A stretch of DNA of 64,000 bases, from the NCBI GenBank assembly GCA_029204225.1, contig CM055106.1, positions 33,700,361 to 33,764,360 on the forward strand, written 5' to 3'. Of this stretch, positions 45,523 to 54,945 are shown piece after piece. Numbering within the stretch: the stretch's first letter is position 1; every line of letters starts with the position of its first letter. The notes under the pieces are model-generated. The model saw only the letters and a list, made by a program, of their open reading frames with translations, was not told the DNA's origin and searched no databases. Made by a program: the position numbers and the translations under genes. This DNA comes from Diphasiastrum complanatum. Taxonomy: Eukaryota > Streptophyta > Lycopodiopsida > Lycopodiales > Lycopodiaceae.

Positions 45523-46315
45523 CCAGAATTTTTTTATTTTTTCTTATTATTTTCTAGTATTTTTCTGAAAATAATCACAAATTTTCTTTTATCTTGTCTA
45601 AATTTTTTTCGCGACATTTCTTTATTTTATTTTTATTTTTATTTTTTTTATTTTCTTTTCTTTCTAGAAATTTTCAAGAATTTTTAAAAGTATTTTCGCG
45701 AATTTTTTTTTTTGTGACACTAAAATTGTTAATCATTTTTTTGTAAATCGCTTTCGAGAATTTTTCTAGCATTATCTCCAGTTTTTCGAGAAATTTTCTA
45801 GTATGTTGCTAAAATTTTCGAGAAATTTTCGTGAGTTTCTGTACATTTGTTTTTTTTTAAGATCCTTCGAAAAAGTTTCGCGAAACTTTCTAGAATCTTT
45901 CTAGCATATTTTTGAGAATCTTTAGAGAATCTCTCGACCTACTTTTTGTATCCCTCCATTAAAGATGATGGCCACGTGATCATCATTATTCACACGTGTG
46001 TATGCTCACAGATATTGTTATTCCTTAATTTTTTTTTTTACTACAAACGGTCTTCCTTCATTAAAGATCTGGCAAATTATAGTTTCAAACATTGAGCCAT
46101 GCACGTCCTCCATAAATGGAAGTGATAGATGTCAAGTCACCATGCCATGTCATCATCCCTACCACACCGATACTGCTTATCAGAGTTATTTTTCATTTTT
46201 TCTCTTTACACTTTCTACCTACGAAATGTATGCTTTCCTGCACTCACTCTTTGCGATCAAAGCACCTTTTTGCGAACTATTGCGATCCACGAAGGTATCG
46301 TTCAACATTCGAACA
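45523..46315 (+). other. AT-rich spacer before the extra ORF, copy 2
   Basis: Same T-run and TTTCTAGAA/TTTCGAGAAA composition as 23525-24341. No gene. The frame immediately ahead of ATG 46316 is open from about 45998, so a longer N-terminus or a spliced start is possible. Confidence 0.6.
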
Positions 46316-48047
46316 ATGGCTTCCACATCAGATTCGAGCTCTAATATCATTTGGAAAGCACGCGCAGGAATCCGCCTGGCATCCATCCAGTCCTTTTTGG
46401 ATCGATGCAGGTTGGGTGATTTGAAAGTGGACCCCTCTATCATCCTCTCTGAAGTCAGTACTGAATTCGTGAACTCTATTTATTCAATTTCGGAGGTGGA
46501 CTTCAAAGTTCACGTACGAGGCCAACTCTTCACTATTACTGAAGACCTGTTCTGCACAGCTCTCGGATTACCTCTCGATGGGAGGCTGCTTTCAACTAAC
46601 AAAGATTCGGTGGACGAAGCTGCCCACTTCTTAAGCAATTGTTTTGTACCCACGAAGGGGTACAAAATCTCTATGATCTGAGATACAACATTCAAGTTGT
46701 TTTGTAAATATGCAAACCAAGCAATCTTTACGGATGCGGATGCTACCATTTCAGTTCAAAATTTTGGGTATATATTAGATGCTTTTGCGGGTACTTCAGT
46801 GTGCTTTGGCGTTATCACATACAAAGCCTTTTTGTGCTGGATTAAGCACCAAAAGTTTTCTAGAGTTGGAGCCCATGTATCTCGACTCTGCGCTCATTTT
46901 GACATATTGAGCGATCAAGAGAAAACCATGCTGACAGGAAGATTGTTGGTTCCCAAGCCAATAGATCTTTCCAGCATCTTTTTTATACCTATTCCGGTTC
47001 CAATCGATGCTGCACCAACAGTCAAAGTAGCAGCCACCACTGTTATGGAGAGTGAAGGTGTGGCAATGGACACCGATGGAGCTGCTGCTACTGTGGATTC
47101 TTCAAAGCCAGCATTTGCTTCCACATCTCAGAAGCAGCCGAGTGCATCCACCTCTGAGGATGACGCAACCCAGTCCGATACATCAGACAAGGGACACATA
47201 GTTGTTGAAGGCGACACTAGAGCACATGTGGCAGATGACGAAGAATCAGACGACCAGCCCCAATGGTTTCGATCCATGACTGAGAAAGCCAAGGACCTTG
47301 TGGCTGAAGTATATGAGTTCGATAGGTACCACCGTCAACTCACAATGCAGCTTATCACCTCAGAGAGGAAATCACTCGACTCTCTGAAGGAGTCCTTTGA
47401 GAAGATCGATTTGCTCGAATCATACAACACGAAGCTGATCGAACAACATCGTTCCCTCGAAACACAGCTTCAGACTTTAATAAAGGAAGCTGATTCTTTG
47501 AAGCAGACCAATAAGGCGATTTAGGCCAAGTCTAACAATTTTCAGACTCAAAATGATTCTCTGAAGCAGCAACTTTTGGCTGCAAATCAACATAATGTCA
47601 CACTCCAGAAACATCTTCAGGAGGAGCGAATGACAAGATTAAAGGCAGAAGCTGCTTTGTCCCTAAGCACCACAGTAGGGTCAATAATTGTCGATCTCAC
47701 GAAGCTGAACCAGCTCCAAGGCCAGATGCTCGACATCTACTCAGCCAAACTGAATGCGGCAAAATCAGTCGAAGGTATGTGCTGACAGATTCCGTGCATT
47801 TGCTGATCGCTTCTGAAAATGGTGTCCACATGTTTTTAATATTGAGTTGCAATGGCGTGTGGATTACATGATGCTACCAGACACAATAGGCATCGCCTTC
47901 GACGATTGGAAGCGACTGTGTGAGAAGGACGACTTTCTCTAATTATGGGCCTAGCTCACTATCGAGCAAAAAGGATGTCTCTGCTGGGGCATAATCCAGG
48001 GTAAATTCCAGGTTGTACCTTTTGGATTTGAGGAAGGGGATATCTGA
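46316..48047 (+). pseudogene. Extra ORF in env position of the gypsy element, copy 2
   Basis: From MASTSDSSSNIIW a single frame runs to 47785 with stops at 46679 (TGA where copy 1 has CGA) and 47522 (TAG where copy 1 has CAG). Both are C-to-T changes. N-terminal domain (LASIQSFLDRCRLGDLKVDP, VRGQLFTITEDLF, LGLPLDG), acidic linker and coiled coil are as in copy 1. A deletion of about 330 bp near 47735 shifts the frame. The Trp-rich end continues to FGFEEGDI and a TGA at 48045-48047, the first bases of the LTR. The purine tract (GAGGAAGGGGA) is therefore coding. No signal peptide or membrane segment is evident. Confidence 0.75.
48030..48040 (+). other. Gypsy polypurine tract
   Basis: GAGGAAGGGGA just upstream of the first LTR (TGATGCCACG at 48045). 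It marks the 3' end of the internal region. Confidence 0.85.
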
Positions 48048-51000
48048 TGCCACGAAAATGTTAAATAATAAATATCAAGATAAATATGGCATGATATACT
48101 CGAAAATGAAGATATGAGCTGGATAAGTATAAATCATGAAGAGGCCTAAGTCATTTTTCGGAAATATATCTCCTAAGTACTTGCCTTGTAATTAAGGGCA
48201 AGACCTTTTAAAGGAAAAGACATTTTCTTGGACAACCTTTACTAGGTTGTCCATACGAAACGACTAGATACGAAAAAGACATGATAAACTAGAGTAATTT
48301 GAAGTCATAGTTAAGTATACCTCTTATGGTATAGGTGAACGTATTCTCAGTCTAATCATTAACTAGACCCTTTCGCAGGAGCGACGCACCTGCTGTTTTA
48401 GAGGTGTGTTTGTTCGCCCTGTACAACATATATTGATCTCACACTTCAGTCTCAATCATTGAGAGAGAAGAGTTTATGCTTATGTAAGAGATTGAAGAAG
48501 TGAATAGAGTTCTGTGAGTTATTCTCTCTTATCTCTATTCTTCGCACTGTTGAGTGTGAGTGATCTGGAGTCTGCTAACAATCTATAATGCATTTCATGA
48601 ATTTCTCTCTGATAAGACAGACGCTCTAGTGCATTACAGTCGTTTGCTGAGTTTCCGTAAAGCATGCTCTAAGGAACTATCTTTAAACCATCTTATTCGT
48701 CTGTAGTGAATACTTTCTTTTTGGCACTCGAATAACGAATATCTTTGGTACAGTCTAGCACGATCATTGAATAAAGTTGTATGTATACATATGAGATGAT
48801 AGTTCCTGTCTGAAGAATTAAGTCTCTGATCTGTCTTCCTGATCGGCATTGACATAAGTTTCTAACGTATTCTAAAACTCTTCGTGTTCTTTAACCATTA
48901 AATTGGACTTTAGTTGTTGAGGACTTCTGTTTAGAAACGAATAGTTCGCGAACGCGATTAATTAATTGTCTGTACAGTTGTGAATAGATCGAACAATTCT
49001 CGATTGTTGACACCTTAATCAGTCAGATTGTAGTACCGTTGTACTACTCTGATAACATCTCATTTGTAGAATGCGCTTCATCCAATTCGATAGAGGCCAA
49101 ATTGTTATTCTGAATTTATTAACACTATTCATCTCAAATATAAGTAATACTGGCTACTTTTTAATGTCTGTCGACAACCAGAATAACACTCGAAACCACT
49201 TGCCATAATTGTACCAAAAACATAACTTTCTAATGTTGTCCTCTGTGGGAACGACATTATTTCCTATAAAATCTATATTAACCTTGTTGGTATAGTACGA
49301 CATATATCTGATGCCACGAAAATGTTAAATATTAAATATCAACATAAATATGGCATGATATACTCGAAAATGAAGATATGACCTGGATAAGTATAAATCA
49401 TGAAGAGGCCTAAGTCATTTTTTGGGAATATCTCTCCCAAGTACTTGCCTTGTAATTAAGGGAAAGACCTTTTAAAGGAAAATACATTGTCTTGGACAAC
49501 CTTTACTAGGTTGTCCATACGAAACAACTAGATATGAAAAGACATTATAAACTAGATACAAAAAGACATTATAACTTTAACTCGTAGTTAAGTATACCTC
49601 TTATGGTATAGGTGAACGTATTCTCAGTCTAATCGTTAACTAGACCCTTTCGCGGGAGCGACGCACCTGTTGTTTTAGAGGTGTGTTTGTTCATCCCGTA
49701 GAACATATATTGATCTCACACTTCAGTCTCGATCATCGAGAGAGAAGAGTTTATGCTTATGTAAGAGATTGAAGAAGTGAATAGAGTTCTGTGAGTTATT
49801 CTCTCTTATCTCTGTTCTTCACACTGTTGAGTGTGAGTGATCTGGAGTCTGCTAACAATCTCTAATGCATTTCATGAATTTCTCTCTGATCAGACAGACG
49901 CTCTAGTGCATTATAGTCCTTTGTTGAGTTTCCATAAAGCATGCTCTAAGGAACTGTCTTTAAACCATCTTATTTGTCTGTCGTGAATACTTTCTTTTCG
50001 GCACTCGAATAACGAATATCTTTGGTACAGTCTAGCACAATCATTGAATAAAGCTGTATGTATACATATGAGATGATAGTCCCTATATGAAGAATTAAGT
50101 CTCTGATCTGTCTTCCTGATTGGCATTGACATAAGTTTCTAACGTATTCTAAAACTCTTCGTGTTCTTTAACCATTAAGTTGGACTTTAGTTGTTGAGGA
50201 CTTCTGTTTAGAAACGAATAGTTTGCGAACGCGATTAATTAATTGTCTACACAGTCGTGAATAGATCAAACAATTCTCGATTCTCTGTTGACACCTTAAT
50301 CAGTCAGAGTGTAGTACCGTTGTACTACTCTGATAACATCTCATTTGTAGAATGCGCTTCATCCAATTCAATAGAGGCCAGATTGTTGTTCTGAATTTAT
50401 TAACACTACCCATCTCAAATATAAGTAATACTGGCTACTTTTTAATGTCTGTCGACAACCAGAATAACACTCAAAACCACTTGCCATAATTGTACCAAAA
50501 ACATAACTTTCTAATGCTGTCCTCTGTGGGAACGACATTATTTACTATAAAATCTATATTAACCCTGTTGGTATAGTACGACATATATGTGATGTCACGA
50601 AAATGTTAAATATTAAATATCAACATAAATATGGCATGATATACTTGAAAATGAAGATATGACCTGGATAAGTATAAATCATGAAGAGTCCTAAGTCATT
50701 TTTTGGGAATATCTCTCCTAAGTACTTTCCTTGTAATTAAGGACAAGACCTTTTGAAGGAAAAGACATTTTCTTGGACAACCTTTACGAGGTTATCCATA
50801 CGAAACGACTAGATACGAAAAGACATTATAAACTAGAGTAACTTTAACTCATAGTTAAGTATACCTCTTATGGTATAGGTGAACGTATTCTCAGTCTAAT
50901 CGTTAACTAGACCCTTTCGCGGGAGTGACACACCTATTGTTTTAGAGGTGTGTTTGTTCATCCCGTAGAACATATATTGATCTCACACTTCATTCTCGAT

Positions 51001-53116
51001 CATCGAGAGAGAATAATTTATGCTTATGTAAGCGATTGAAGAAGTGAATAGAGTTTTGTGAGTTATCTCTCTTATCTCTTTTCTTCGCACTGTTGAGTGT
51101 GAGTGATCTGGAGTCTGCTAACAATCTATAATGCATTTCATGAATTTTTCTCTGATCAGACAGACGCTCTAGTGCATTACAGTAGTTTGCTGAGTTTCCG
51201 TAAAGCATGCTCTAAGGAACTGTCTTTAAACCATCTTATTCGTCTGTCGTGAATACTTTCTTTTCGGCACTCGAATAACGAATATCTTTGGTACAGTCTA
51301 GCATGATCATTGAATAAAGTTGTATGTATACATATGAGATGATAGTCCCTGTTTGAAGAATTAAGTCTTTGATCTGTCTTCCTGATTGGCATTGACATAA
51401 GTTTCTAACGTATTCTAAAACTCTTCGTGTTCTTTAACCATTAAGTTGGACTTTAGTTGTTGAGGACTTCTGTCGAGAAACGAATAGCTCACGAACGGGA
51501 TTAACTAATTGTCTACATAGTCGCGAATACATCAAACAATTCTCGATTCTCTGTTGACACCTTAATCAGCCAGAGTGTAGTACCGTTGTACTACTCTGAT
51601 AACATCTCATTTGTAGAACGTGCTTCATCCAATTCGATAGAGGCCAGATTGTTGTTCTGAATTTATTAACACTACCCATCCCAAATATAAGTAATATTGG
51701 TTACTTTTTAATGTCTGTCGACAACCATAATAACAGTCGAAACCACTTGCCATAATTGTACCAAAAACATAACTTTCTAACGCTGTTCTCTGTGGGAACG
51801 ACATTATTTACTATAAAATCTATATAAACCCTGTTGGTATAGTACGACATATATGTGATGTCACAAAAATGTTAAATATTAAATATCAACATAAATATGG
51901 CATGATATACTCGAAAATGAAGATATGAGCTGGATAAGTATTAATCATGAAGAGGTCTAAGTCATTTTTTGGGAATATCTCTCCTAAGTACTTTCCTTGT
52001 AATTAAGGACAAGACCTTTTAAAGGAAAAGACATTTTCTTGGACAACCTTTACTAGGTTGTCCATACGAAACGACTAGATATGAGAAGACATTATAAACT
52101 AGAGTAACTTTAACTCATAGTTAAGTATACCTCTTATGGTATAGGTGAACGTATTCTCAGTCTAATCGTCAACTAGACCCTTTTGTGGGAGCGACACACC
52201 TATTGTTTTAGAGGTGTGTTTGTTCGTCCCGTAGAACATATATTGATCTCACACTTCATTCTCGATCATCGAGAGAGAAGAGTTTATGCTTACGTAAGAG
52301 ATTGAAGAAGTGAATAGAGTTCTGTGAGTTATTCTCTCTTATCTCTTTTCTTCGCACTGTTGAGTGTGAGTGATCTGGAGTCTGCTAACAATCTATAACG
52401 CATTTCATGAATTTCTCTCTGATCAAAGAGACGCTCTAGTGCATTACAGTCGTTTGCTGAGTTTCCGTAAAGCATGCTCTAAGGAACTGTCTTTAAACCA
52501 TCTTATTCGTCTGTCGTGAATACTTTCTTTTCGGCTCTCGAATAACGAATATCTTTGGTATAGTCTAGCATGATCATTGAATAAAGTTGTATGTATACAT
52601 ATGAGATGATAGTCCCTGTCTGAAAAATTAAGTCTCTAATCTGTCTTCCTGATTGGCATTGACATAAATTTCTAACGTATTCTAAAACTCTTCGTGTTCT
52701 TTAACCATTAAGTTGGACTTTAGTTGTTGAGGACTTCTGTCGAGAAACGAATAGCTCACGAACGCGATTAATTAATTGTGTACATAGTCACGAATACATC
52801 AAACAATTCTCGATTCTCTGTTGACACCTTAATCAGCCAGAGTGTAGTACCGCTGTACTACTCTGATAACATTTCATTTGTAGAACGTGCTTCATCCAAT
52901 TCGATAGAGGCCAGATTGTTGTTCTGAATTTGTTAACACTACCCATCCCAAATATAAGTAATACTGGTCACTTTTTAATGTCTGTCAACAACCATAATAA
53001 CACTCAAAACCACTTGCCATAATTGTACCAAAAACATAACTTTCTAACGCTGTCCTCTGTGGGAACGACATTATTTACTATAAAATGTATATTAACCCTG
53101 TTGGTATAGTACGACA
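48045..53116 (+). repeat. Four head-to-tail gypsy LTRs
   Basis: Units start with TGATG(C/T)CAC at 48045, 49309, 50590 and 51856 and each ends GTATAGTACGACA. Lengths are about 1264, 1281, 1266 and 1261 bp. Adjacent units are separated only by TATATC or TATATG, with no internal element sequence. The first follows a polypurine tract and the last precedes a primer site, so the array stands where one LTR would be. A partial fifth copy is at 61645. Units 3 and 4 share variants (TGTCACRAAAATG, CGAGAAACGAATAGC), pointing to stepwise duplication. Confidence 0.93.
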
Positions 53117-53128
53117 TATACCAATTTT

Positions 53129-53146
53129 TGGCACCGTTGTCGGGGA
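53129..53146 (+). other. Gypsy primer-binding site (Asp tRNA), plus strand
   Basis: TGGCACCGTTGTCGGGGA follows the last LTR after 12 bp. It differs by two transitions from TGGCGCCGTTGCCGGGGA, which complements the 3' end of plant Asp tRNA and is typical of Athila/Tat gypsy elements. Confidence 0.88.
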
Positions 53147-53335
53147 TAGTTTAGAAAAGTTATAAGAAATCTGACAAATCCATTTCCATCTCTAGTGTAT
53201 GTCAGATAGATAATCCAGATTAGAATGATATTGTAAGCTTAGAGAAGAATTTTACGAAGACAAAGTGAGAATACTAGTTGAAAAAATCTAGACGAAATCA
53301 CTGCCCAGTTACTTAAACTCCTAATTAACTTCGGT

Positions 53336-54176
53336 ATGGAGGGTCCTGCTGCACGTTTCACTTCTATTTCCAAAATTAAATACGATTATTTTAAAGGGAC
53401 TTCTTCCGATGATGCAGATAGCTATGTCTCACAATTTGAGTCAATCGCTAGTGCGAATAATGAGGGAACTGACGTAGACAAACTACGAATTTTCTTTGGT
53501 CTGCTAAGAAAGCAGGCACGCATATGGTACAGTCAAGTTGAACCAGGCCGTGTAGAAACCTGGTACTTGCTGAAAGAGGCAATCTGAACCAGTTCAGAGA
53601 GATCGGTTACAAATCTTGAATTCTTGGACATCTGAACAATGTTCAGAAGAAGAGTAAAGAATCCCTTCGCAAATATACACGTAACGTTAAAAATCTCAGA
53701 GGAAAACTAACCGGTGTATATCCCGTAGATATGCAGATCGAATGGTTTTTGGCTGGTTTACCACCAAAGATTGATCGGTATTATAGACAAGGGGATATAC
53801 CTCCTTAGCAGCAGTAATAGCTAGTGCCAAAAATTTCGAGACCTAGAAACTACCACGAAAGCTACGATCGACAAAGAAATCTTGAAAGTCGAATATGGAT
53901 TCTAGTGACAACGATGAAGATTCAGATTCAGATTCAAGTACGAGTTCTTCAAGCTCAAAATTTGAAAGCAGCGATTCATCTAAATCAGAAGTTGACAAAG
54001 GAGAGAGAAAGAATAAACGATAAATTAAATGAAAGGACGACACGAAAGTTGTCGAGGATAAGTCGTCAACTTCTAAAGTTTAAAAGCTTTGGAAGAGTAA
54101 TATGGCTGACCTTAATAAAAATTTTAATGACTTGAAAGTGCAGATCTCTGAAGTTGCAGATAAAAGACCAAAAGCG
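53336..54176 (+). pseudogene. Gypsy gag, truncated, plus strand
   Basis: MEGPAARFTSISKIKYDYFKG, then DADSYVSQFESIA and RKQARIWYSQVEPGRV match gag of the minus-strand element (58155-59675). A frameshift occurs after LLKEAI at 53585. The Ser-rich linker and KFNDLKVQISEVADKRPK are recognisable in other frames up to 54176, where similarity ends abruptly before the zinc knuckles. Bases 54177-54253 are a short unassigned join to the opposing element. Confidence 0.85.
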
Positions 54177-54253
54177 TTGATGGTTATTGCCTTCAAGTAT
54201 TTGAAAACATCAGATACAGCATCACATAGGTAAAAGATTTGGAAAAGAACTCT

Positions 54254-54814
54254 TTAGTCTTGATACATCTCGTCATATAATTGCTGAGCGAGGTCTAAAT
54301 CCCTTTGACATTCGAGTAACAATAGTTTTTCTCGAGAACGAGAGTATCTGCCAATAGCAAGATTTCCGAATTCTTCTAAATGTATCGGAAGAAGAGTGCC
54401 AGCAAATAATTCTTGTACTAATTTGACATCTTCCTCCGAATCGTTCCTTAATCTGATCTCTCGAAAGAATCGTGCTGAATGCTGTAAATAATTACACTTA
54501 ATATACAAATTTTGTACAAAAAATAAGGTCTTTGCTGCAAATGTGCCGAACTGTCGATAAGAATATGTACAAAATAATTTATAAGCACGGGACTTCGTTC
54601 GATCCTGCAGACTGTGTTTGATTTCTGCAAAATATTCAGCAAAATTGCGCTCCCAGTCAATGTAGATTTCATATAGTTCAGGATACGCCATATTTATATT
54701 GATCAGCAAACCCGCATTGTCGAATGCTGCTATGTCCGCACGCTCCGTTGGTTTGTACAGTTCGAATTGATAGTGTCGTCTCCAAAATTGTCGTTTTCGA
54801 TCGTCGACCTCCAA
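54254..54814 (-). CDS. Extra ORF downstream of gypsy pol, about 186 codons, unknown
   Basis: Open from 54814 (a TTG codon) to a stop at 54254 with no internal stop. Product includes FWRRHYQFELYKP, YPELYEIYIDWERNFAEYF, YSYRQFGTFAAKTLFFVQN and a charged end (LLLLECQRDLDLAQQLYDE). Rich in Tyr, Phe, Arg and Glu. No signal peptide or clear membrane helix. There is no upstream ATG in frame; the ATG of NMAYPEL, or splicing at TTTTTGGAG|GTCGAC, could supply the start. It lies in the env position, 130 bp after the integrase stop. I see no resemblance to the extra ORF at 46316. Confidence 0.6.
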   Translation of the reverse strand: MEVDDRKRQFWRRHYQFELYKPTERADIAAFDNAGLLININMAYPELYEIYIDWERNFAEYFAEIKHSLQDRTKSRAYKLFCTYSYRQFGTFAAKTLFFVQNLYIKCNYLQHSARFFREIRLRNDSEEDVKLVQELFAGTLLPIHLEEFGNLAIGRYSRSREKLLLLECQRDLDLAQQLYDEMYQD

Positions 54815-54837
54815 AAATAAATAAATATTAATAAATT

Positions 54838-54942
54838 CGCAAATAAGACTCGAATGATGTTCGGATGATAGTATTCGAAGGATGTTCGGGTGGTATTCAA
54901 ATGAATGATCGGATGATATTCGAATGAATGATCAGATGATAT
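54838..54942 (-). repeat. Degenerate about 22-bp minisatellite between integrase and the extra ORF
   Basis: About four to five units of the type TTCGAATGAATGATCGGATGATA, tolerating changes (TTCGAAGGATGTTCGGGTGGTA). It fills the gap between integrase and the extra ORF. TATTCGA-type words also recur in this element's LTR around 60340-60395. Confidence 0.75.
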
Positions 54943-54945
54943 TTG

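Noticed and set aside
46316..48047. Calling the extra ORF an envelope gene
   Set aside because: No signal peptide, transmembrane helix or glycoprotein-like cysteine pattern is visible. Only the position is env-like.
48634..52600. Repeated 73-codon minus-strand frames as genes of a family
   Set aside because: They recur because the LTR recurs. No start context, and they lie wholly within LTR sequence.
54018..54043. Minus-strand Ser/Leu-rich frames opposite gag linkers (53843-54043 and similar at 58750-59019)
   Set aside because: These are antisense shadows of the Ser/Glu-rich gag linker.
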